Below are positions 8,560 to 15,878 of a stretch of DNA of 64,000 nt, piece by piece. The translations under genes were made by a program, and so were the position numbers. The notes beneath the pieces are model-generated. The model saw nothing but the letters and a program-made list of their open reading frames with translations, ran no database searches and was not told the origin of the DNA. How positions within the stretch are numbered: the stretch's first letter is position 1; each line of letters starts with the position of its first letter. The stretch covers positions 682,001 through 746,000 of the forward strand of contig NZ_JAFMSZ010000001.1 of the NCBI RefSeq assembly GCF_017916505.1. Direction: 5' to 3'. The stretch is from Naasia sp. SYSU D00057. GTDB lineage: Bacteria > Actinomycetota > Actinomycetes > Actinomycetales > Microbacteriaceae.

Positions 8560-8597
8560 GTAACACCCCCGAAACAAACCTGACACCCGAGGGAAAC
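8560..8597. promoter_or_regulatory. GlnR-type nitrogen control box upstream of glnA
   Basis: Four pentamers start exactly 11 bases apart: GTAAC at 8560, GAAAC at 8571, GACAC at 8582 and GAAAC at 8593, with 6-base spacers. This matches the actinobacterial GlnR consensus GTnAC-n6-GAAAC repeated twice, with one mismatch. It lies about 72 bases before glnA and 25 bases before the divergent RDD gene. Confidence 0.85.
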
Positions 8598-8668
8598 TGG
8601 GCCCACCTACCGTCGATGGAGGCTGTGTTCGCAGCCGCATCGACACGCAACTGGGAGTTCCTACCTAC

Positions 8669-10105
8669 ATGTCGCATCCGAAATTCAGTGACTCGTCCGA
8701 GGTGATCAAGTTCATCAAGGACACGGACGTCAAGTTCCTCGACATCCGCTTCACCGACCTCCCTGGTGTGCAGCAGCACTTCAACATCCCGGCCGCGACC
8801 GTTGACGAGGACTTCTTCTCGGTCGGCCAGCTCTTCGACGGCTCCTCGATCCGCGGCTTCGCGAACATCCACGAGTCCGACATGCAGCTCATCCCGGACA
8901 TCTCGACGGCCTACATCGACCCGTTCCGCAGCGAGCGGACGCTGATCATGGTCTTCGACATCTACAACCCGCGGAACGGCGAGATCTACTCGAAGGACCC
9001 GCGTCAGGTCGCCAAGAAGGCCGAGAAGTACCTCGCCTCGACCGGCATCGCCGACACCGCGTTCTTCGCCCCCGAGGCGGAGTTCTACATCTTCGACGAC
9101 GTGCGCTACGAGGTGAACCAGCACACGAGCTTCTACAAGGTGGACTCGAGTGAGGGCGCCTGGAACAGCGGCCGCGAGGAGGAGGGCGGCAACCTCGCCA
9201 ACAAGACCCCCTTCAAGGGCGGCTACTTCCCGGTGAGCCCGGTCGACCAGCACGCCGACATGCGCGACGACATCGTCCTCAAGCTGATCGACGTCGGCCT
9301 CGAGGTCGAGCGCAGCCACCACGAGGTGGGCACCGCCGGTCAGGGCGAGATCAACTACAAGTTCGACACGATGGTCCACGCCGCGGACGACATCCTGAAG
9401 TTCAAGTACATCGTCAAGAACACGGCGAACCTCTGGGGCAAGACGGCGACGTTCATGCCGAAGCCGATCTTCGGCGACAACGGCTCCGGCATGCACACCC
9501 ACCAGTCGCTCTGGAGCGACGGCAAGCCGCTGTTCTACGACGAGGCCGGCTACGGCGGGCTCTCCGACCTGGCGCGCTGGTACATCGGCGGCATCCTCAA
9601 GCACGCCGCGTCGATCCTCGCGTTCACGAACCCGACGACGAACAGCTACCACCGTCTCGTCCCGGGCTTCGAGGCACCCGTCAACCTCGTCTACTCGGCG
9701 GGCAACCGGTCGGCCGCGATCCGCATCCCGATCACGGGCACCAACCCGAAGGCGAAGCGCATCGAGTTCCGCGCGCCCGACGCCTCAGGCAACCCGTACC
9801 TCGCGTTCGCCGCGCAGCTGATGGCGGGCCTCGACGGCATCAAGAACCGCATCGAGCCGCACGAGCCGGTCGACAAGGACCTCTACGAGCTCCCGCCGGA
9901 GGAGGCGAAGCTCATCCCGCAGGTGCCGGGCTCGCTCGACGCCGTCCTCGACGCCCTCGAGGCGGACCACGAGTTCCTCACCGCCGGTGGCGTGTTCACC
10001 GAGGACCTGATCAGCACGTGGATCGAGTACAAGCGCGAGAAGGAGCTCAAGCCGCTCGCCGCTCGTCCGCACCCGTTCGAGTACGAGCTGTACTTCGGGG
10101 TCTGA
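8669..10105 (+). CDS. glnA: Glutamine synthetase type I, adenylylatable
   Basis: This 478-residue GSI-beta type enzyme forms glutamine from glutamate, ammonia and ATP as a cytosolic dodecamer. Visible motifs are DGSSIRGF near the N-terminus, the glutamate/Mg-binding [19 protein letters not shown]-like [12 protein letters not shown], and the ATP-binding [14 protein letters not shown]. The adenylylation site is Tyr406 in [10 protein letters not shown], so GlnE encoded at 17437-20445 is the expected modifier. The ATG at 8669 follows GGGAG about 11 bases upstream. Transcription is probably controlled by GlnR through the box at 8560-8597. A strong terminator follows. In M. tuberculosis glnA1, glnE and glnA2 are contiguous; here about 5.8 kb of other genes separates glnA from glnE's end of the block. 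Confidence 0.98.
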   Translation: MSHPKFSDSSEVIKFIKDTDVKFLDIRFTDLPGVQQHFNIPAATVDEDFFSVGQLFDGSSIRGFANIHESDMQLIPDISTAYIDPFRSERTLIMVFDIYNPRNGEIYSKDPRQVAKKAEKYLASTGIADTAFFAPEAEFYIFDDVRYEVNQHTSFYKVDSSEGAWNSGREEEGGNLANKTPFKGGYFPVSPVDQHADMRDDIVLKLIDVGLEVERSHHEVGTAGQGEINYKFDTMVHAADDILKFKYIVKNTANLWGKTATFMPKPIFGDNGSGMHTHQSLWSDGKPLFYDEAGYGGLSDLARWYIGGILKHAASILAFTNPTTNSYHRLVPGFEAPVNLVYSAGNRSAAIRIPITGTNPKAKRIEFRAPDASGNPYLAFAAQLMAGLDGIKNRIEPHEPVDKDLYELPPEEAKLIPQVPGSLDAVLDALEADHEFLTAGGVFTEDLISTWIEYKREKELKPLAARPHPFEYELYFGV

Positions 10106-10123
10106 TCCCTCGGGATCCTGGGA

Positions 10124-10153
10124 GGGGGTCGCGACCTGTCGGTCGCGGCCCCC
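10124..10153 (+). terminator. Intrinsic-type terminator of glnA
   Basis: Arms of 13 bases at 10124-10136 and 10141-10153 pair with one mismatch around the tetraloop TGTC and are followed by TT. It lies 19 bases after the glnA stop. Confidence 0.7.
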
Positions 10154-10180
10154 TTCGGCGTTCCCGGCGCCGGCCTGTGC

Positions 10181-10471
10181 TCAGTCCCTCCGCTTCACCG
10201 CACTGGCCCAGACCCAGGTGCGGTGCTTCGAACCGTCCCGCAGCTCGAACTCGATGCAGACGGCGCGGTCGGTCCACGCGACCGCTCTCCCGTCCAGCTC
10301 GACGGACGCCTCATGGAAGCGGACCCAGCTCGTCACCGGGATCGGCTCCTTCGCCTCGGTGACGCGCTCCCCCACCTCGGCCCGGGTGAGCCCGACGGGA
10401 CGCGGCTTGATGACGCTCTCGCTGATCGCCTGACGACTGAGGTCGCTGCCGTACCGCCGATTGTTCCCCAC
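10181..10471 (-). CDS. Small conserved hypothetical protein under a palindromic operator
   Basis: This is a 96-residue protein from a GTG at 10471, beginning MGNNRRYGSDLSRQAI and ending in a compact domain SWVRFHEASVELDGRAVAW and EFELRDGSKHRTWVWASAV. Similar small proteins occur in Actinobacteria, but I do not recognise a function. It has no signal peptide or membrane helix and looks like a small beta-rich cytosolic domain. The GTG is preferred because TATCTT lies 6 bases before it, inside a perfect 7-4-7 inverted repeat (10474-10491), so this is probably a leaderless and repressor-controlled gene. It is the last gene on this strand before glnA, 65 bases downstream of the hydrolase stop. Confidence 0.7.
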   Translation of the reverse strand: MGNNRRYGSDLSRQAISESVIKPRPVGLTRAEVGERVTEAKEPIPVTSWVRFHEASVELDGRAVAWTDRAVCIEFELRDGSKHRTWVWASAVKRRD

Positions 10472-10473
10472 TC

Positions 10474-10491
10474 TTCGAAGATACCTTCGAA
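10474..10491. promoter_or_regulatory. TTCGAAG-N4-CTTCGAA operator-like palindrome over a -10 box
   Basis: A perfect 7-base inverted repeat with 4-base spacer covers the minus-strand -10 hexamer TATCTT (10478-10483). It resembles the actinobacterial LexA box TCGAAC-N4-GTTCGA, but has G/C instead of C/G at the inner arm position. Confidence 0.6.
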
Positions 10492-10536
10492 TGCCGACGG
10501 CGAGAGCCGCGTCGGCACGCTGCGGAAAACGGGGCT

Positions 10537-12069
10537 TCAGCAGGCGGCGTCCTCCGCCGGCACCGTGCCGTCGAGCAGGAAGCCCTCGACCGTCCGGTGC
10601 ACGCAGGCATTTCCCGCACCGTATGCGGTGTGGCCCTCGCCGTGGAAGGTGAGCAGCCGGCCGGAGTCGAGCTGGTCGGCCAGCGAGCGAGCCCACGCGT
10701 ACGGGGTCGCCGGGTCGTTCGTCGTGCCGACGACCAGGATCGGCGGCGCCCCCGCCGCGTCGTACTCGGCGGGCTGCGGGGCAGGCGGGACCGGCCAGCC
10801 GGCGCACGCCAGGTCGACCACGGCGAAGTCGTCGAAGGCGAGGTAGCGGCCGAGTGTCGGAGCGGCCGCATCCAGCTCCGCCACTCGCTGCAGCGTGTCG
10901 GCCGAGTCGCTCCGGAAGTCGTCGTCGACGCACGTCACCGCGAGGTAGGCGTCCGTGAGGTTCGACGCGTAGCGGCCGTCCGGCCCGCGCTCGTAGTAGA
11001 AGTCGGCAAGAGCCATCGCGACGTCGGGATCACCCTCCCGCACCCCGCGGATGGCGTCGCTCAGCGCAGGCCACAGCTGATCGCTGTACAGAGCGGCGGA
11101 GATGGCGACCCCGAACGTCGCCGAGTCCAGCTCGCGGCCGTCCCGAGCCGTCAGGCTGCGCCGGTCCACCCCGGCGAGCAGCCGATCCAGCTCGCCGAAG
11201 GCGCCCTCCGGCCCACCGACCAGTGGGCAGTCCACCTCGCCGAGGCACCATTCGGCGTAGGAGTGCAGCGCGCTCTCGAAGCCCCGATACTGGGCGCGCG
11301 TCAGCTCGAACGGCGTGAGGGTCGGGTCGACAGCGCCGTCGAGCACCATCCGGCCCACCTTGTCCGGAAAGAGCTCCGCGTAGGTGGCGCCGAGGAAGGT
11401 GCCGTACGAGAAGCCGAGATAGTCGAGCTTGTCCCCGCCGACCAGTGCGCGCAGCAGGTCGAGGTCGCGGGCGCTGCTCGCCGTGTCGATGTGCGCGAGC
11501 AGATCGCCCGACTCGGCGCAGGCCGCGACCCGGTCCTCGACCCTGCCCGCGAGCTCCTCCAGCCAGGCGGTCGTGCCGTACGGGGCGTCGAAGGTGCCGT
11601 AGAGGAACTCGTCCTTCTCCCGGTCGTCGCCGCACTCCACCCGGGTCGACCGTCCGACGCCGCGGGGATCCCAGCCGATCACGTCCGCCTCGTAGTGGAG
11701 GGTGGCAGGCGCCCACGGAGTCGCCACGAAGTCGACGCCGGACCCGCCGGGCCCGCCCGGGTTGACGAAGACCACCCGTTCCGGCGCGTTCATGGCGGGA
11801 TCGCGGATGAGCGCGAGCGTGATCGGCTCGCTGGAGGGATCCGCCCAATCGAGGGGTGCCTCCACCTCCGCGCAGGAGAAGCTCCCCTCGCAGGCCGCCC
11901 ACTCGACCTCCTGCGCGAAGTACCGTTCGAAGCCCGCCGGGCCGCGCTCACCGCGCTCAGCCGGGGCGGGTCGGCAGCCGCCGAGGGCCGGCGCCGCGAG
12001 GGCCGCGACGAGCAGCGCGACGGCCGCCCGGCGGAACCCGCCGCTCCGCTCCCCCGCGAGACGCCTCAT
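10537..12069 (-). CDS. TAP-like alpha/beta hydrolase lipoprotein (secreted peptidase)
   Basis: This 510-residue protein has a lipoprotein signal peptide: a basic start MRRLAGERSGGFRR, a hydrophobic core and lipobox ALGGC near residue 31. The hydrolase core carries FVNPGGPGGSGVDF, the nucleophile elbow GFSYGTFLGATYAE (Ser in GxSxG) and LDGAVDPTLTP. The C-terminal TAP domain contains CAGWP, PILVVGTTNDPATPY and FHGEGHTAYG with the predicted catalytic Asp and His. Relatives include the Streptomyces tripeptidyl aminopeptidases and M. tuberculosis Rv2223c/Rv2224c, which lie beside glnA2, so the position is conserved. It probably trims peptides outside the membrane. GGAGCG precedes the ATG. It follows the MerR gene by 63 bases on the same strand. 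Confidence 0.93.
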   Translation of the reverse strand: MRRLAGERSGGFRRAAVALLVAALAAPALGGCRPAPAERGERGPAGFERYFAQEVEWAACEGSFSCAEVEAPLDWADPSSEPITLALIRDPAMNAPERVVFVNPGGPGGSGVDFVATPWAPATLHYEADVIGWDPRGVGRSTRVECGDDREKDEFLYGTFDAPYGTTAWLEELAGRVEDRVAACAESGDLLAHIDTASSARDLDLLRALVGGDKLDYLGFSYGTFLGATYAELFPDKVGRMVLDGAVDPTLTPFELTRAQYRGFESALHSYAEWCLGEVDCPLVGGPEGAFGELDRLLAGVDRRSLTARDGRELDSATFGVAISAALYSDQLWPALSDAIRGVREGDPDVAMALADFYYERGPDGRYASNLTDAYLAVTCVDDDFRSDSADTLQRVAELDAAAPTLGRYLAFDDFAVVDLACAGWPVPPAPQPAEYDAAGAPPILVVGTTNDPATPYAWARSLADQLDSGRLLTFHGEGHTAYGAGNACVHRTVEGFLLDGTVPAEDAAC

Positions 12070-12132
12070 AGCAACACGCTCCCGTCTTGGTCGCTCCGGG
12101 CACGGGACGTTCGTCCCCTGTGCCGCCTGAGG

Positions 12133-13149
12133 CTACTCGGACGACCCCGGGTCAGCTGTGCGCCGCTCGAACAGATACCGCGCCGTGAGGGCGACCGCGC
12201 GATCGTCGTCGTGCTGCAGGCGGCCGAGCGCGGCGGTGGCGGCGGCGCCCGGGATGTCCGCGAGCGCCTGCGCGATCCGCCGGCGGGCCGCAGGGTCGAG
12301 TGCGTCGTCGTCGAGCGGATCGACGAGCCCGGCCGCGATGCCGTCCGCCAGCTCGGGGCGGCGCGCGAGCGCGCTCAGCGCGTCCGCCGCGTCGACGTCG
12401 CTGATGCCGACCAGCACCATCGCGAGAAGGGTCGGCACGGCATCCGGGACTCCGCGAACGCCGAGCGCGAGCGCCGCGCTCCTCCGGACGCCCAGGTCGG
12501 AGCTGGTGAGGGCCCGCCGCAGCAGCTCCGTCGCATCCTCGCCCGGCAGCTTCGCGATCGACCGGACTGCCCGCTCCCGCACCTCCGGGTCCGAGGAGTC
12601 GAGGCCGACGCCGAGCAGGTCGAGCCCGCCGCCGTCCGAGCGTGCCAGTGCCCAGCGCAGGGCACCCGCGACGTTCGGATCCGACTCCCCCAGCACCGCT
12701 TCGGCGAGCACCCCAGAAGGCGCCGAACCGTCGGCCGTGTCCAGCGCCGCCCGCAGGCGCCTCCCGGCGCTGTCCGAGCCCAGCGCCTGCAGGAGCGCCA
12801 CGATCCGCAGCACCTCCTCCCAGGCGTCGGGGCCTGCCGACTCCACCCGGCGCAGTCGCGACAGCAGCTCGTTCTCGCGGGCGATGCGCTCCTCCGTCGA
12901 GCGGACGAGGTCGCGGACGAGCGCTGCGGGAGCGAAGCCGGGGTCGTCGAGTGCGCGGCCCACCTCGCGCAGGGACAGCCCCAGTGAGCGGAGGCTCTCC
13001 ACCTCGAAGATACGGCGGATGTCCTCGCTCGAGTACTCGCGGTAGCCGCCGACCGAGCGGCCCGTAGGGCGGACGAGACCGAGCGACTCGTAGTGCCGGA
13101 GCATGCGCGCGCTGACGCCCGAGCGCCGGGCCACCTCACCGATCAGCAT
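12133..13149 (-). CDS. MerR-family regulator fused to HEAT-like repeats
   Basis: This is a 338-residue protein. Residues 1-70 form a MerR winged helix (MLIGEVARRSGVSARMLRHY, then ESLGLVRPTGRSVGGYREY), and residues 70-125 form the usual coiled coil. From about 150 to the end there are alpha-helical HEAT-like repeats, e.g. DSSDPEVRERAVRSIAKLPG and SSDLGVRRSAALALGVRG, instead of a small-ligand domain. No metal-binding cysteines are seen. The ATG at 13149 has AAGGAG 6 bases upstream, inside the end of the preceding HEAT gene, which it overlaps by 14 bases, so they are translationally coupled. The HEAT tail may bind the partner HEAT protein; that is inference. Confidence 0.88.
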   Translation of the reverse strand: MLIGEVARRSGVSARMLRHYESLGLVRPTGRSVGGYREYSSEDIRRIFEVESLRSLGLSLREVGRALDDPGFAPAALVRDLVRSTEERIARENELLSRLRRVESAGPDAWEEVLRIVALLQALGSDSAGRRLRAALDTADGSAPSGVLAEAVLGESDPNVAGALRWALARSDGGGLDLLGVGLDSSDPEVRERAVRSIAKLPGEDATELLRRALTSSDLGVRRSAALALGVRGVPDAVPTLLAMVLVGISDVDAADALSALARRPELADGIAAGLVDPLDDDALDPAARRRIAQALADIPGAAATAALGRLQHDDDRAVALTARYLFERRTADPGSSE

Positions 13150-13816
13150 GGCTCTCCTTCCGTTCCGGACCTCCTGCGGCACGGCCCTTCGCCTCCCGAA
13201 TTCCCGGATCGAAGCCGGCGTCCGGGTCCTGCAGGAGGCGCTCCGTCGCGAGCGCATGCGCCCGCACGGCCGGCCGAGGATCGGCGATCGCACCGTCCAG
13301 CACCGATGCAACCACGTCGCCGAGCGCGAGGAGCGCTCGAGTGAGGCTGAGCTGCAGCTCGCGGTCGCCCCGGCCGAGCTCGGTCGCGAGGATCGCCGCC
13401 AGCTCCCCCCTCTCCTCCTCGGGCACCAGCACGACCGCCGCGCGCCAGGCGCTGCGCGCGACGCCGTCCTCCGCCGCCGTCAGCAGGGCGGGAGTGATCG
13501 CCAGCCAGGCCCGGCGGTCCCCGATCTTCGACAAAGTGTGCAGCGCCTGGCTGGTGGCCTGCACCGATCCGATGCGCAGTTCGTCGAGGAGCTTCGGAAG
13601 GGTGATGGCGGAGGGCAACCGGGCGATGGCCCAGGTGAGCATGTCGCGGACGAAGAAGTCGGGCTCCGTCCTGCAGCGCAGAAGGAGGGCGTCGAGGAGG
13701 AGCGGGTCAGCGGAGGTTCCGGCCGCCAGTGCCGCACGGAGCCGGGTGGACGGGGACGGGTGGGCGAGGGCGGCGAGCAGGGCCGCGCTCTCGGGGCGCC
13801 GGGTCGTCGAGTTCAT
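13136..13816 (-). CDS. HEAT-repeat protein coupled to MerR regulator
   Basis: This 226-residue, wholly alpha-helical protein has repeated helix pairs such as SPSTRLRAALAAGTSAD, PDFFVRDMLTWAIARLP, SVQATSQALHTLSKIGD and DGVARSAWRAAVVLVPEEE. Such HEAT/ARM solenoids bind proteins or nucleic acid. There is no signal peptide. Its gene is first in a minus-strand unit and overlaps the MerR-HEAT gene, so the two are made together. Both carry the same repeat type, which suggests a complex or a duplicated module. The promoter lies in the 189 bases before 14006 that it shares with the divergent lipoprotein gene. The specific role is unknown. Confidence 0.85.
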   Translation of the reverse strand: MNSTTRRPESAALLAALAHPSPSTRLRAALAAGTSADPLLLDALLLRCRTEPDFFVRDMLTWAIARLPSAITLPKLLDELRIGSVQATSQALHTLSKIGDRRAWLAITPALLTAAEDGVARSAWRAAVVLVPEEERGELAAILATELGRGDRELQLSLTRALLALGDVVASVLDGAIADPRPAVRAHALATERLLQDPDAGFDPGIREAKGRAAGGPERKESHADR

Positions 13817-14005
13817 GAGGCCAGTCGAGACCTTGTCACCGTGTGAAGGTCAAGGACCCCCATAGACGTGCCGCTCCACCTCGGGGGACGACCGGTCCTC
13901 GACTCGCGAAGCAGGGGGGCCATCGAGGGGGTGCTCCTCCTTGAGGGCCGTCGGTCGGGGCGATACCTTCCCTGCACGGCGGCTACTCCAGTGAGGGCGG
14001 CGGGG

Positions 14006-14767
14006 ATGCAGGCAGCGGTGCACGTCCGGATCGCGGCCACGATTGCGGCGTTCGCGCTCCTGGCGGCTCCGCTCGTCGGCTGCACCTTCCCGGGAGGCGG
14101 AGAGCGCACCCAGAGCCCTGCGCCGACGGTCAGCTGTCCCGACGAGCAGGGCGGAAGCTGCCGCGGCGAGCTCGCGCCCGGGACGTACACGACGATCGAG
14201 CTCGATCCGTCGGTGACCTACACCGTCCCGGGCGAGGGATGGACCAACACCGAGGATCGCGCGGGCGGCTTCGTCCTCCTGGCGCCGGGCACCACGGCCG
14301 AGGACCTCCGGAGCGGCGCGGACGCCGACCTCGTGGCGATCATCCCCGACGTGCTCCCGGTCGCCGGACCCTGCGACTTCGCGCCTGCCGAAGGCGTTCC
14401 GGCGACCCCGCAGGCGTACGTCGACCGCCTGTCCGCGGAGCCGGCGTACGCGGTGACGCCACCCCGGCCCGTCGAGGTCGGCGGGCTCGACGGCCTGGCG
14501 ATCGACATCTCCCTCCGCGCCGACGCCGCACCCTCCTGCCTCGATGACCCCGAGTGGGCGCCCGTGCTGCTCGGCATCGACGAGGACGGCACCGCTGCCG
14601 CGACCGGGGCCACCCCGCGGAGCCTCACCCGCTTCTACCTGCTCGCGCGGGGCGACGGCGTGCTCCTCGTCGAGATCGACGCGACGACACCCGGCTCCGC
14701 GATCGTCGAGGACCTCACGGCCGTCGTCGAAGGGCTGGAGATCGAGCCACTCACCCCCAACGCGTAG
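14006..14767 (+). CDS. Putative lipoprotein of unknown function
   Basis: This is a protein of about 253 residues beginning MQAAVHVRIAATIAAFALLA with a lipobox-like LVGC at about residues 20-24, so it is probably a lipid-anchored surface protein. The mature part has PGTYTTIELDPSVTYTVPGEGW and a later TRFYLLARGDGVLLVEIDAT, resembling small secreted actinobacterial proteins that bind or sense at the surface. No enzyme motif is visible. Two cysteines around SCPDEQGGSC and later singles may form disulfides. An in-frame extension to 13868 exists, but it would bury the signal peptide. GGCGGGG precedes the chosen ATG. It ends just before a 29-bp tandem repeat. Confidence 0.75.
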   Translation: MQAAVHVRIAATIAAFALLAAPLVGCTFPGGGERTQSPAPTVSCPDEQGGSCRGELAPGTYTTIELDPSVTYTVPGEGWTNTEDRAGGFVLLAPGTTAEDLRSGADADLVAIIPDVLPVAGPCDFAPAEGVPATPQAYVDRLSAEPAYAVTPPRPVEVGGLDGLAIDISLRADAAPSCLDDPEWAPVLLGIDEDGTAAATGATPRSLTRFYLLARGDGVLLVEIDATTPGSAIVEDLTAVVEGLEIEPLTPNA

Positions 14768-14776
14768 CGTCCCACC

Positions 14777-14880
14777 AGTCCTCGTCGCCGAGGGCAGTGC
14801 CGCTCAATCCTCGTTGCCGAGGGCTGTGCCGTTCAGTCCTCGTTGCCGAGGGCTGTGCCGTTCAGTCCTCGTTGCCGAGG
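14777..14880. repeat. 29-bp tandem repeat of hairpins at a convergent gene end
   Basis: There are three full 29-base units (14777-14805, 14806-14834, 14835-14863) and a 17-base partial copy (14864-14880). Each contains a 5-bp stem and 4-base loop (CCTCG-TTGC-CGAGG, with GCAA on the other strand). The last copies include the stop codon and final codons of the minus-strand gene. Confidence 0.9.
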
Positions 14881-15098
14881 ATCTCCGACCGGTCGACGAT
14901 GGCGCGCGCATCCTCCGCCGGCAGGTGCCACACCAGCGTCGTCGAGATGGTCGCCATCGGCACCTTGTTCGACTCGGGCGGCTCGAAGCTCACCACCACG
15001 TTCGTCGGCTGCACGTGCTCGCCGAACTTGAGGTCGAGCATCTCGGCCAGCAGACGCATGATGCGCTCGTCGCTGTAGTTCCGCCGCACATCCGCCAT
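14862..15098 (-). CDS. Small conserved hypothetical protein
   Basis: This 78-residue protein begins MADVRRNYSDERIMRLLAEM and continues with LDLKFGEHVQPTNVVVSFE and ATISTTLVWHLPAEDARAIV. It has no membrane segment and no motif I recognise. The start at 15098 is supported by TACCGT six bases upstream, a leaderless arrangement. Its last codons, encoding LGNED, lie within the 29-bp tandem repeat, so the repeat may have arisen by duplication of this gene's end, or the gene end may have drifted into the repeat. Confidence 0.7.
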   Translation of the reverse strand: MADVRRNYSDERIMRLLAEMLDLKFGEHVQPTNVVVSFEPPESNKVPMATISTTLVWHLPAEDARAIVDRSEILGNED

Positions 15099-15104
15099 GG
15101 TCCG

Positions 15105-15110
15105 ACGGTA
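15105..15110 (-). promoter_or_regulatory. -10 hexamer, leaderless 78-aa gene
   Basis: TACCGT on the minus strand is six bases before the ATG at 15098. Confidence 0.5.
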
Positions 15111-15214
15111 CGCCCTTCCGCCGCGCGCACGGGCGCCGCTCGCAACCGGACGGCCATTTCGCAACGGCACGCGGTTGCAGAATGCGCGTTTCGTTGCGGA
15201 CGCCGCCCCCAGGG

Positions 15215-15794
15215 TCAGGTGAGCCTCCGGCTCATCACGGCGCGGCCCGTCGTGGGGCGCTCCGTCACCTCGAGGCCCGCGGACGCGAACAGCGAGACGG
15301 TGCCGTGGAAGAGCTCCGCGGCGGGGAGTCCCGGCCGAGCCTCGTGTCGACTGGGTAGGCCTCGACCACGCGGGCGCTGTGAGCCGCGCGTGCTCGACCG
15401 CGGCTGCGGCGAGTGTGCGGGCGACACCGCGGTTCCGGTAGCCCGTGCGCACCACCAGGCAGGTGATCGACCACACCGAGGCGTCGTCGAAGGGCTCGCC
15501 GCTCCTCCGGGCCACTCGCGAGGTCCGCAGCCGCTCGTAGGCGGTCCGAGGCTCCACCGCGCACCAGCCGACCGGCTCGCCATCGAGGTAGGCGACGAGT
15601 CCCGGCCCGGGCGCCGCCCGCGCCTGCTCCCGGAGCCTGCTCCGGCACTCGTCGCGGTCGGCGGCACGGAACTCCGGCCCGGACAGCTTGAACCACTGGC
15701 ACCAGCACCGCGCCGGGTCGCCGCGGGTGCCGAACACCGTCTCGACGTCCTCCCACGGCACCGCGGCGACCTCGCGCACCGTCACGTCGCTCAT
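15215..15794 (-). pseudogene. GNAT-family acetyltransferase with two frameshifts
   Basis: The coding signal passes through three frames on the minus strand. The first runs from the ATG at 15794 (MSDVTVREVAAVPWEDVET) through the acetyl-CoA-binding part VVRTGYRNRGVARTLAAAAV to about 15395. The next piece, SARVVEAYPVDTR, lies in a second frame, and the end, LPAAELFHGTVSLFASAGLE to MSRRLT and a stop at 15215, lies in a third. Both shifts go the same way, as if one base were lost at each, within about 60 bases. Joined, the pieces give a normal GNAT protein of about 190 residues. It is either a pseudogene or two sequencing errors. Confidence 0.8.
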
Positions 15795-15878
15795 CGCCAT
15801 CCCTCCCGCGCGGGTGCTGCGGACAGCTGCACCCCCGCACACCGTCGTGTCCTGTCCGCACGACCCGCACCACTCGCC

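Noticed and set aside
14777-14880. CRISPR-like array
   Set aside because: The 29-base units are directly contiguous with no spacers, and there are no cas genes. None of the other repeats in the window has a repeat-spacer pattern either.
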